A stretch of DNA of 8,500 nt from Chloroflexota bacterium (GTDB lineage Bacteria > Chloroflexota > Anaerolineae > Caldilineales > Caldilineaceae). A program made the translations under genes and the position numbers. Under the pieces are notes generated by a model that had not been told where the DNA came from, ran no database searches, and saw nothing but the letters and a program-made list of their open reading frames with translations. Below are positions 1-6,069 of the stretch, one piece after another. Location: NCBI GenBank assembly GCA_003577365.1, contig QEUY01000120.1, forward strand, positions 1 to 8,500, read 5' to 3'. Within the stretch, counting starts at the first letter, position 1; the number at the start of each line of letters is the position of its first letter.

Positions 1-429
1 GCGGCGATCAAACAGCTTCAGCCGGCCTGCCAGGTGATCGGCGTGGAGCCGCGCGGCGCGGATACGATGTACCGCAGCTTTCAGGCAGGCAGCCCACAGG
101 CGCTGGACCAGGTGCGCACCATTGCCGACAGCCTGGGCGCGCCCTACGCCGCGCCCTTCAGCTTTGCCGTCGCCCGCCGCTATGTCGACGAGATCGTGTT
201 GATCGACGACGACGAGATGCGCCGCGGCATGGCGCTGCTCTTCCGTTCGATGAAGCTGGCCGTGGAGCCAGCGGGCGCGGCGGCCACCGCCGCGCTGTGC
301 GGGCCGCTGCGCGCCCGGCTGGCGGGCCGGCGCGTGGGGCTGGTGGTCTGCGGCGCCAACCTGGACGTAGCAACCTTTTGTCGGGAGGTGACGGCGGGCG
401 AGGCGCTGCTGGCCGATTGGCTGGCCTGA
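1..429 (+). CDS. Threonine/serine dehydratase (PLP-dependent, fold type II), C-terminal part
   Basis: The reading frame is open from base 1 to a TGA at 427-429, giving 142 residues; the start and the PLP-lysine half lie outside the window. Family members deaminate L-threonine or L-serine to a 2-oxoacid and ammonia in the cytoplasm, feeding isoleucine synthesis or catabolism. Visible family signatures are VIGVEP near residue 12, a helical segment resembling the DEM/DEI region near 70-85, EPAGAAA at 89-95 and VCGANLD at 116-122. In this fold the last loop lies near the PLP ring, and Cys117 is where relatives carry Ser or Cys close to the pyridine nitrogen. There is no C-terminal ACT-like regulatory domain: the protein ends about 20 residues after that loop, as in the short catabolic forms. 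Serine racemase or another family II ammonia-lyase cannot be excluded without the N-terminus. The gene converges on the tRNA-Thr gene and probably shares its terminator. Confidence 0.85.
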   Translation, partial: AAIKQLQPACQVIGVEPRGADTMYRSFQAGSPQALDQVRTIADSLGAPYAAPFSFAVARRYVDEIVLIDDDEMRRGMALLFRSMKLAVEPAGAAATAALCGPLRARLAGRRVGLVVCGANLDVATFCREVTAGEALLADWLA

Positions 430-467
430 GCCTCGCCGCAGCCAGAGCTAGATAGCCATAAAAAGCA

Positions 468-492
468 ACGCCTTCCCGACTGGGGAAGGCGT
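468..492 (-). terminator. Intrinsic terminator of tRNA-Thr, probably bidirectional
   Basis: A perfect 10-bp stem (ACGCCTTCCC pairing with GGGAAGGCGT) encloses a 5-base loop. Read leftward from the tRNA it is followed by TGCTTTTTATGG, a usable U-tract. Read rightward it is followed by CTGTGTTTGG, a weaker tract, so it may also stop the dehydratase transcript ending at 429. It starts 7 bases beyond the encoded CCA of the tRNA. Confidence 0.85.
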
Positions 493-499
493 CTGTGTT

Positions 500-575
500 T
501 GGAGCCGTTGATCGGACTTGAACCGATGACCTGCGCATTACGAGGGCGCTGCTCTACCGACTGAGCTACAACGGC
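500..575 (-). tRNA. tRNA-Thr (anticodon CGU)
   Basis: The reverse strand folds into a complete 76-nt cloverleaf. It has a perfect 7-bp acceptor stem (GCCGTTG with CAACGGC), D-stem GCTC/GAGC, anticodon loop CTCGTAA, variable loop AGGTC, T-stem ATCGG/CCGAT with loop TTCAAGT, discriminator U73 and an encoded CCA. Loop positions 34-36 read CGU (genomic bases 540-542), which decodes ACG threonine codons; the body resembles bacterial tRNA-Thr(CGU) such as E. coli thrW. The anticodon stem pair next to the loop (31-39) is C with U, a mismatch. The tRNA has its own promoter upstream and a hairpin terminator downstream, so it appears to be a single-gene unit. Confidence 0.97.
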
Positions 576-601
576 GGGACTGCCTGCACAGCAGTCTATA
601 T

Positions 602-630
602 AGTATAGCCAATCTGTCCGGTTCAGGCAA
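602..630 (-). promoter_or_regulatory. Promoter of tRNA-Thr
   Basis: On the minus strand TTGCCT (625-630) and TATACT (602-607) are separated by exactly 17 bp, a good sigma-70-type promoter. Transcription should begin near 595, leaving a leader of about 20 nt before the tRNA 5' end at 575. That leader overlaps a 6-bp inverted repeat (578-583 and 591-596). The region between this promoter and the efp stop at 711 shows no convincing efp terminator. Confidence 0.75.
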
Positions 631-710
631 CTTTTCGGGGCGGGGATGTGGCTGTAGTGCCTTGCGCCAAGCTCGACCTGTGACCGCCCACCGCCTACGC
701 TATGATGGCG

Positions 711-1274
711 CTATTTTTGCACGCGGGTCACATAGCCACCATCGCGCGTGTCGACGCGAATGACGTCGCCTTCGTTGACGAACATGGGAACCTGCATCTT
801 CAGCCCGGTTTCCAATTCGATCTGTTTGGTGGGCGCGTTGGCCGTATCGCCCGCCACGGCGGCCTCGGCCCAGACGACCTTGAGGTCGACGGTGGTGGGC
901 AGGCTGACGTTGAGCGGCTCGCCTTCGTAGGATTCCAGTTCGACGACCATGTTGTCGAGCAGATAATCAGTGACGCCTTCCAGCGTATCCGGCCCCAGCA
1001 TGATCTGCTCGAAGGTGTCGGTGTCCATGAAGTGATAGAACTCGCCGTCGTTGTAGAGATACTGCACCTGGCGGTTGTCCAGGCGCACATCCTTGACGCG
1101 CGCGCCGTTGTTATAGGTCTTTTCCACCGTCGAGCCGGTGCGGATATTGCGCACCTTGAGGCGGATCGTGGCGCCGCCGCGCGCGACTTTGATGTGTTGA
1201 TAGTCCAGCACACGCCAGAGCTGGTTGTCTTCTTCGTAGATGTTGCCTTTACGCAATGTTTGTACTTCAGCCAT
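711..1274 (-). CDS. efp: Elongation factor P
   Basis: This 187-residue protein matches bacterial EF-P in length and along its whole sequence. EF-P binds between the ribosomal P and E sites and promotes peptide bond formation at polyproline stretches. The N-terminal KOW-like domain spans about residues 1-64, followed by two OB-fold domains; the C-terminal block LKMQVPMFVNEGDVIRVDTR is characteristic. The tip loop of domain I reads HIKVARGGA, which puts Arg32 where E. coli has the lysine that is beta-lysylated and where EarP-type bacteria have a rhamnosylated arginine; no modification enzyme is in the window. The ATG at 1274 is preceded by AGGA at 1285-1288, a spacing of 10 bases. The gene follows ruvA on the same strand but has its own consensus promoter, so it is probably transcribed independently and strongly. 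Confidence 0.97.
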   Translation of the reverse strand: MAEVQTLRKGNIYEEDNQLWRVLDYQHIKVARGGATIRLKVRNIRTGSTVEKTYNNGARVKDVRLDNRQVQYLYNDGEFYHFMDTDTFEQIMLGPDTLEGVTDYLLDNMVVELESYEGEPLNVSLPTTVDLKVVWAEAAVAGDTANAPTKQIELETGLKMQVPMFVNEGDVIRVDTRDGGYVTRVQK

Positions 1275-1331
1275 GCAAGTTTTTTCCTAATGCCTTGTGT
1301 GCTTAACGAGTAACCAGTCCTAAACGCGTAG

Positions 1332-1360
1332 ATTATACGGGCGCAGCCTGGTTGTGTCAA
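1332..1360 (-). promoter_or_regulatory. Perfect-consensus promoter of efp
   Basis: On the minus strand TTGACA (1355-1360) and TATAAT (1332-1337) both match the sigma-70 consensus fully and lie exactly 17 bp apart. The promoter sits wholly in the 101-bp gap between the ruvA stop and the efp start. Transcription should begin near 1325, giving a leader of about 50 nt. I see no operator-like palindrome over it, which fits constitutive high expression. Confidence 0.92.
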
Positions 1361-1375
1361 AGCGTCTGGGGGACT

Positions 1376-1951
1376 CTACGCGGTAAATTGGCTGAGCGCC
1401 AGCCGCAGCCGTTCCTCGACGCCCACAGCGTCTTTGGGGATCTTTTGGACGGCGCGCTGCGCCTCGACCACGCTGTAGCCCAGGGCGATCAGCGCCTCGA
1501 TCACTTCGGTGTCCGCATCGGTGGCGCCGGCCAGGGCTTGCAGCCCCACCCCTTGTTTGATCTTGTCGCGCAGCTCTAGCACGATCTTTTCGGCAGTACG
1601 CTTGCCCACGCCGGGCACGCGCGCGATCAGCCCCGGTTCTTCGCCGGCGACGGCCATGCGCAGCGCGTCGGGGCTGAGCACGCCCAGCGTGGCGAGCGCC
1701 ACTTTCGGCCCCACGCCGCTGACCCCCAACAGCAGTTCAAAGGTGACCAGTTCATCTTCGCTGGCAAAACCATAGAGGTTGAGCGCATCTTCGCGCACCT
1801 GCAGATAGGTGTGCAGCGTGATCGTCGTGCCCAGGTCGGTTTCCATTGCCACGGCGTCGGTCACGGCGACCTTGAGGCCAACGCTGCCCACGTCGATCAC
1901 CAAAGCGTCTTTGCTGCGGGCGATCACCGTCCCGCGCACCATTCGTATCAT
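1376..1951 (-). CDS. ruvA: Holliday junction DNA helicase subunit RuvA
   Basis: RuvA binds four-way DNA junctions as a tetramer and loads the RuvB motor for branch migration in recombinational repair. The 191-residue product has the three RuvA domains. The N-terminal OB fold (1 to about 64) begins MIRMVRG and carries the acidic pin Glu54-Asp55 in the VREDALNLYGF block. Two helix-hairpin-helix motifs follow, at about 74-90 (LLGVSGVGPKVAL) and 108-123 (ARVPGVGKRTAEKI). A C-terminal RuvB-binding domain spans about 147-191 (EVIEALIALGYS). The ATG at 1951 has only a weak purine-rich site (AGAGA) before it and starts 27 bases after the response regulator stop, which suggests co-transcription. ruvB is not adjacent downstream; efp follows instead. 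Confidence 0.97.
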   Translation of the reverse strand: MIRMVRGTVIARSKDALVIDVGSVGLKVAVTDAVAMETDLGTTITLHTYLQVREDALNLYGFASEDELVTFELLLGVSGVGPKVALATLGVLSPDALRMAVAGEEPGLIARVPGVGKRTAEKIVLELRDKIKQGVGLQALAGATDADTEVIEALIALGYSVVEAQRAVQKIPKDAVGVEERLRLALSQFTA

Positions 1952-1978
1952 GATCTCTGTTGCCCGCAGGGCCAGGCC

Positions 1979-2737
1979 CTAACCGGTTGGGCGACCGGAC
2001 AATTCGGAGACAAACTTATAGCCGACGGCGTGAACAGTGACGATGAGCAGGGGGTGGGAGGGCGCTTCTTCGATCTTGTTGCGCAGCCGCCGCACGGCCA
2101 CCTCGACTAGGTTGGTTCCACCGGCCAGATCATAGCCCCACACCTGCTCAAACAACTCTTCCTTGCTGATGGGCCGGTTGGCGCGCTCCATCAGGTAGCG
2201 GAGCAGCCGGTATTCGATCGGTGTCAGATGGACCACCGCGCCGCGCACGCGCACCTCTTGGGTGCGCTCGTTGACGCTGACGCCGCTGGCATGCAGGTGG
2301 TCGCTGGTCTGGTAAATGTCGCGCCACTGCATGCGGCGCATGATCGCCTCGATGCGCACCTGCACTTCGCGAATGCGAAATGGCTTGGTGATGTAGTCGT
2401 CGGCCCCCAGGTCAAAGCCCTGGACAATGTCGTCGGGCCGGTTGAGTGAAGTCAACATAACGATGGGGACTTGCGAAAAGCCGCGGATCTCGCGGCAAAC
2501 GTCAAAACCACTCATGTCGGGCAGCAAAATGTCCAGCAAGACGAGTTGGATGGGCTGTGCGCGCACCTGCGCCAGCGCGTCTGCGCCGGTCCCGGCAATC
2601 GTCACCGTGTGCCCCTGGCGTTCCAACGAGGTGCGGAGCAGCTTTTGCAGTGTCGGCTCGTCTTCGACGACAAGGATATGCACCCGGTGCCTTGCCGTGC
2701 CATCAGAAGTGGGGGACAAAGGGCTGGATGACATCAT
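1979..2737 (-). CDS. OmpR/PhoB-family response regulator (orphan in this window)
   Basis: The 252-residue product is a DNA-binding two-component regulator. An N-terminal receiver domain (about 19-130) has the acidic pocket Glu25-Asp26-Glu27, phospho-acceptor Asp69 in VLLDILLPD, Thr96 and Lys118 (TKPF). A winged-helix domain (about 148-245) shows LTPIEYRLLRYL, VAVRRLRNKIEE and a terminal GYKF wing. All residues needed for phosphorylation are present. No histidine kinase is encoded nearby, so partner and targets are unknown. It lies 59 bases after ruvC and 27 before ruvA on the same strand. The start is uncertain: the ATG at 2737 has no clear ribosome site, whereas a GTG at 2683 (residue 19) follows AAGG by six bases and would start just before the receiver's first strand (HILVVEDE). 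Confidence 0.93.
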   Translation of the reverse strand: MMSSSPLSPTSDGTARHRVHILVVEDEPTLQKLLRTSLERQGHTVTIAGTGADALAQVRAQPIQLVLLDILLPDMSGFDVCREIRGFSQVPIVMLTSLNRPDDIVQGFDLGADDYITKPFRIREVQVRIEAIMRRMQWRDIYQTSDHLHASGVSVNERTQEVRVRGAVVHLTPIEYRLLRYLMERANRPISKEELFEQVWGYDLAGGTNLVEVAVRRLRNKIEEAPSHPLLIVTVHAVGYKFVSELSGRPTG

Positions 2738-2796
2738 TGGGGCATGCTTGTCTGTCTGGCAATAGCCTGCACGATAAGACCCGGACGGAGCGCAGG

Positions 2797-3360
2797 TCAG
2801 GCGTCTGCAATCCGCCGGTGATAGATGAGCGACTGCAGATGGCAGACGCCGATGGCGACGCCGTCGGCAGCGTCGTCGGGTTTGGGAATAAAGTCCAAGT
2901 CCAAGAGCCGCTGCACCATCTCTTGGACTTGGTGTTTTTCGGCGTTGCCATAGCCGGCAATTGCCTGTTTGACCTCGGCGGGTGTATATTCCGCCACTTC
3001 CAGACCGGCCAGCGCCGCCGCCAAGAGGACCGTACCGCGCGCTTGGCCCACCGAAATGGCGGTGGTGACGTTTCTTCCAAAAAAGAGCTTCTCGACCGCC
3101 ACGCCCTGGGGCCGGAACTCGGCGATCAGCCGCTGGAGGTCTTCGAACAGTTCGCGCAGCCGCAGATGCATCGGCATCCCGGCATCGGTGCGGATCACCC
3201 CGCAGGCCAGCAGTTGAAATTCCCCTGCCAGCGTCAGGCCCACGACGCCATATCCGGTCGTCGCGGTGCCGGGGTCGATGCCCAGCACGACATATTCCAG
3301 TGTGGGGAGCGGTTGCTCCCCGGCGTGCGAAGCGTGCGGCCGCGCAACCGGCACCGTCAA
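2797..3360 (-). CDS. ruvC: Crossover junction endodeoxyribonuclease RuvC
   Basis: RuvC is the dimeric resolvase that nicks Holliday junctions symmetrically after RuvAB branch migration. The RNase H-like fold and catalytic acids are present: Asp29 in GIDPG, Glu90 in VEKLFFGRN, and Asp163 and Asp166 in the PDDAADGVAIG block. The product is 187 residues from a TTG start. The catalytic core normally begins almost at the N-terminus, so about 20 residues here are extra. The TTG at 3360 follows AAGGA by only four bases; a GTG two codons on (3354) has ten bases of spacing and is an alternative, and a GTG at codon 25 would give a minimal start. The gap from the yebC stop is 12 bases and contains the ribosome site, so ruvC is probably co-transcribed with yebC. 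Confidence 0.95.
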   Translation of the reverse strand: MTVPVARPHASHAGEQPLPTLEYVVLGIDPGTATTGYGVVGLTLAGEFQLLACGVIRTDAGMPMHLRLRELFEDLQRLIAEFRPQGVAVEKLFFGRNVTTAISVGQARGTVLLAAALAGLEVAEYTPAEVKQAIAGYGNAEKHQVQEMVQRLLDLDFIPKPDDAADGVAIGVCHLQSLIYHRRIADA

Positions 3361-3372
3361 TTGATCCTTGGC

Positions 3373-4140
3373 TTAGGCGAACTGGGCGACCAGCTCGTCG
3401 GTCAGTTCCAGGTTATGATAGACGTTGCTCACATCGTCCAGCTCGTCGAGTGCTTCGAGCAAATTCAAGACCGCGCCCGCCTCCTCGGCCTCGAGCGAGA
3501 GGGTGGTATTGGGCTTGAGGATCAGCTTGGACTCGTCCGCCGTAAAGCCGGCATTGGTCAGCGCCTGGCTCACCTGGGCCAGGTCGGCGCGTGCCGTGTA
3601 GACTTCCACGGCATCATCGCCGGTCACCACATCCTCGGCGCCGGCCTCCAGCGCAGCCATGAAGATCTCTTCTGGGTCAAGCTTTTTGGCTTTGCCCTCC
3701 TCGTCGACAAGGTTGAAGAGCAGATAGCCGCTTTCTGTAAACTGCCAGGCGACCGAGCCAGGCTCGCCCAGGCTGCCATTGGCGCGCGTGAAGGCGCGAC
3801 GCACCTCCGAGATGGTGCGGTTGCGGTTGTCGGTGAGACACTGCACGATCAGGGCGACGCCGTGCGGGCCGTAACCCTCGTAGCTCACTTCCTCGATCTC
3901 GGCGGCGTCTTTTTCCAGCCCTGCCCCGCGACGGATGGCGCGGTCGATGTTCTCCTTGGGCATGTTTTCGGCACGCGCCCGGTCGACGGCGATGCGCAGC
4001 GAGAAGTTGGCGTTGGGGTCGGCGCCGCTGCGCGCCGCGATCTGAATTTCACGCGCCAGCCGGGTGAAGACCTTGCCACGGGCGGCGTCGGCTGCGCCTT
4101 TTTTACGTTTGATGGTCGACCACTTTGAATGTCCAGACAT
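3373..4140 (-). CDS. yebC: YebC/PmpR/TACO1-family translation or transcription factor
   Basis: The 255-residue product is full length for the family and opens with its signature MSGHSKWSTIKRKKGA. Further conserved blocks include FTRLAREIQIAARSGADPNANF (about 25-46, shown as one continuous block in the family), NMPKENIDRAIRRG (59-72) and YEGYGPHGVA (88-97). Members were first described as transcriptional regulators; as I recall, later work on YebC, YeeI and mitochondrial TACO1 ties them to ribosome stalling at proline-rich sequences. The frame stays open upstream to 4239, but the ATG at 4140 matches the family N-terminus and has a strong site (AGGAAGGGA, about seven bases away), so the longer form is rejected. 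It is the first gene of the probable yebC-ruvC-regulator-ruvA operon, and the yebC-ruv association is classical in bacteria. Confidence 0.96.
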   Translation of the reverse strand: MSGHSKWSTIKRKKGAADAARGKVFTRLAREIQIAARSGADPNANFSLRIAVDRARAENMPKENIDRAIRRGAGLEKDAAEIEEVSYEGYGPHGVALIVQCLTDNRNRTISEVRRAFTRANGSLGEPGSVAWQFTESGYLLFNLVDEEGKAKKLDPEEIFMAALEAGAEDVVTGDDAVEVYTARADLAQVSQALTNAGFTADESKLILKPNTTLSLEAEEAGAVLNLLEALDELDDVSNVYHNLELTDELVAQFA

Positions 4141-4162
4141 AGTTTGGTCCCTTCCTACTTCA

Positions 4163-4207
4163 GACCGTGGGACAGGGGCGATACGAATCGCCCGGCCCCC
4201 CACGGCC
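4163..4207 (-). promoter_or_regulatory. Long two-part hairpin in the yebC leader
   Basis: On the minus strand an outer stem, GGCCGTGGG with CCCACGGTC (nine pairs, one of them G-U), encloses an asymmetric internal loop (GGGCC against CTGT) and an inner perfect 7-bp stem, GGGCGAT with ATCGCCC, capped by TCGT. It lies between the predicted transcription start near 4252 and the ribosome site of yebC. No U-tract follows it, so it does not look like an intrinsic terminator. A leader control element or a transcript-stabilising structure is an inference. Confidence 0.6.
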
Positions 4208-4210
4208 ATC

Positions 4211-4226
4211 CCTTTACTCGAACAAG
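4211..4226 (-). repeat. Copy 2 of a 16-bp motif shared with the pyrG promoter
   Basis: The plus strand reads CCTTTACTCGAACAAG. It matches the copy at 6070-6085 in 14 of 16 positions, including ten identical consecutive bases (CTCGAACAAG). This copy lies about 26-41 bases after the predicted start of the yebC transcript, just before the leader hairpin. Whether it is a protein site or a chance match is open. Confidence 0.35.
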
Positions 4227-4258
4227 CTGCAAACTCCACACCGCTCAGCCCGCGCCCA

Positions 4259-4288
4259 ATTATGGCACAACAGAACCCTCCCTGCCAA
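4259..4288 (-). promoter_or_regulatory. Promoter of the yebC-ruvC-regulator-ruvA operon
   Basis: On the minus strand TTGGCA (4283-4288) and CATAAT (4259-4264) are separated by 18 bp, each one mismatch from consensus. A TGC just before the -10 gives an extended -10 (TGn). It lies in the 164-bp gap between pyrG and yebC. An 8-bp inverted repeat (CACCGCTC at 4239-4246, GAGCGGTG at 4297-4304) flanks it. The leader would be about 110 nt. I see no clear terminator for pyrG in this gap, so read-through from pyrG is also possible. Confidence 0.72.
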
Positions 4289-4304
4289 CTGGTTTGGAGC
4301 GGTG

Positions 4305-6050
4305 CTAGACCTGGTTAGCCTGAGGCGCGGCGACCGGCTCTGCCGGCAGGGCATCTTGCTCGCCGGCAGAGGCCGCGCACCGCGCGGCCCGATAGTCATC
4401 CGCCGCCTTCACCAGCCCGACAAAGAGCGGGTGGGGCCGGTTGGGCCGGCTCTTGAATTCGGGATGGAACTGGCTGCCCACCATATAGGGGTGGTCGGAC
4501 AGTTCGGCAACCTCCACCAGCCGGCCATCGGGCGAGAGGCCGCTAAAGACCATGCCGTTTGCCAGCAGCACCTCGCGATAGTGGTTGTTGAACTCGAAGC
4601 GGTGGCGGTGGCGTTCCTGGATCACGCTGGCGTAGTTGAGCGCCTGATAGACGGCGGCGGCGCGCGTGCCCGGTTTGAGATGGCAGGGATAGATGCCCAG
4701 GCGCATCGTGCCGCCCATGTCGGCGATGTCGCGCTGGTCGGGCATCAGGTCGATGATCGGGTATTCGGTGCTGAGGTCAAACTCGGTGCTGTTCGGCTCA
4801 TCGCTGCCAAAGATGGCGCGCGCCAGTTCAATGCACATGACCTGCATGCCCAGGCAGAGACCCAGGTAGGGAACCTGGTGCTCGCGCGCATAGCGCGCCG
4901 CCACGATCTTGCCCTCGATGCCGCGGTAGCCGAAGCCCCCCGGCACGACGATGCCGTCCACCTCGGCCAGGCGGTGCAGGCTGCGCCCCTTTTCCAGCTC
5001 TTCGGAACTGATCCATTCGATCTCGACATGCCGCCCGATGGCGAGGGCGGCGTGCATGAGCGACTCTTTGACGCTGAGATAGGCGTCTTCCAACTCGACA
5101 TATTTGCCCACCAAGCCGATGCGCAGGACCGGTTTTTCGGCGCGCACGTCGTCGATAAAATGCCGCCAGTCGGCCAGCCCCTCTGCCGGCAGGCGGGTGG
5201 CGTTGAGCTGCAGGTGTTCGACCAGCCATTCGCCCAGCCCCGCGTCCTCCAAACTGAGCGGCACGGCATAGATGGTGTCGGCGGTGACCAGCGGGATCAC
5301 GGCCTCTTGCTCGACATCGCAGAAGAGCGCGATCTTGGCGCAGACATCGTCGTCGACGGGGTGATCGCTGCGCAAGACGATCACGTCGGGCTGGATGCCG
5401 ATGCCGCGCAGTTCGCGCACGCTGTGCTGGGTGGGCTTGGTCTTGAGTTCCTTGCTGGCGGCAATGTAGGGCAGCCAGGTCACATGGATATAGAGCGTGT
5501 TGCGGCGGCCCACGTCCTTGCGCATCTGGCGGATGGCTTCGAGGAAGGGCAGCCCTTCGATGTCGCCCACCGTGCCGCCGATCTCGACCAAGACCACGTC
5601 GGCGTTGGTGCTGCGCGCCACCAGGCCGATGCGCCGCTTGATCTCGTTGGTCACATGCGGGATCACCTGGATCGTGCCGCCCAGATAGTCGCCGCGGCGC
5701 TCTTGGTTGAGCACATAGTGATAAATCTGCCCGCTGGTGACATTGCTGAGCTTGCTTAGGTTTTCGTCGACAAAGCGCTCATAGTGGCCCAGGTCGAGGT
5801 CGGTCTCGGCCCCGTCTTCGGTGACAAAGACCTCGCCGTGTTGATAGGGCGACATAGTGCCGGGGTCGACGTTGAGATAGGGGTCGAGCTTCATAATGGC
5901 GACGCGAATGCCGCGCGCCTTCAGAATCCGCCCGATTGAAGCGACGGTGACGCCCTTGCCCAGACCGGACAAAACGCCGCCGGTCACAAAGATATATTTG
6001 CTGCTGTCCTGATTCCTGCTGTCTTGGTTCTTGGTCGGTTGGCTGTCCAT
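4305..6050 (-). CDS. pyrG: CTP synthase (glutamine-hydrolysing)
   Basis: CTP synthase aminates UTP to CTP with ATP, using ammonia from glutamine, the last step of de novo pyrimidine nucleotide synthesis. The 581-residue product has both domains. The synthetase half (about 18-290) shows the P-loop-like GGVLSGLGKG (24-33), the KLDPYLNVDPGTM block and EIGGTVGDIEG (156-166). The class I glutamine amidotransferase half (about 306-555) has nucleophile Cys399 in LGLCLGMQ and the His529/Glu531 pair in QFHPEFKSRP. E. coli PyrG has about 545 residues; the excess here is a 17-residue polar N-terminus with a doubled NQDS and an Ala/Pro-rich C-terminal tail. The frame extends upstream to 6191, but the ATG at 6050 follows GGGGGAG closely and gives the usual N-terminus, so the longer form is rejected. 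Confidence 0.98.
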   Translation of the reverse strand: MDSQPTKNQDSRNQDSSKYIFVTGGVLSGLGKGVTVASIGRILKARGIRVAIMKLDPYLNVDPGTMSPYQHGEVFVTEDGAETDLDLGHYERFVDENLSKLSNVTSGQIYHYVLNQERRGDYLGGTIQVIPHVTNEIKRRIGLVARSTNADVVLVEIGGTVGDIEGLPFLEAIRQMRKDVGRRNTLYIHVTWLPYIAASKELKTKPTQHSVRELRGIGIQPDVIVLRSDHPVDDDVCAKIALFCDVEQEAVIPLVTADTIYAVPLSLEDAGLGEWLVEHLQLNATRLPAEGLADWRHFIDDVRAEKPVLRIGLVGKYVELEDAYLSVKESLMHAALAIGRHVEIEWISSEELEKGRSLHRLAEVDGIVVPGGFGYRGIEGKIVAARYAREHQVPYLGLCLGMQVMCIELARAIFGSDEPNSTEFDLSTEYPIIDLMPDQRDIADMGGTMRLGIYPCHLKPGTRAAAVYQALNYASVIQERHRHRFEFNNHYREVLLANGMVFSGLSPDGRLVEVAELSDHPYMVGSQFHPEFKSRPNRPHPLFVGLVKAADDYRAARCAASAGEQDALPAEPVAAPQANQV

Positions 6051-6069
6051 GCTCTCCCCCTGCCAGAGT

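Noticed and set aside
640..710. Possible efp terminator
   Set aside because: Only 4-5 bp stems such as CTTG/CAAG were found, with no U-tract after them.
702..1313. A 203-codon plus-strand frame opposite efp
   Set aside because: EF-P on the minus strand is unambiguous and the plus frame has no family resemblance.
2557..4128. A 523-codon open frame on the plus strand across the regulator, ruvC and yebC
   Set aside because: It is antisense to three clearly recognised genes, has no recognisable protein family and follows from GC-rich codon bias.
4141..4239. A longer YebC starting at 4239
   Set aside because: The extra 33 residues run through the leader hairpin, are not family-like, and the ATG at 4140 has a strong ribosome site.
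4167..5759. A 530-codon open frame on the plus strand opposite pyrG
   Set aside because: It is antisense to the conserved CTP synthase and its translation looks like reverse-strand bias rich in Ala, Asp, His and Gln.
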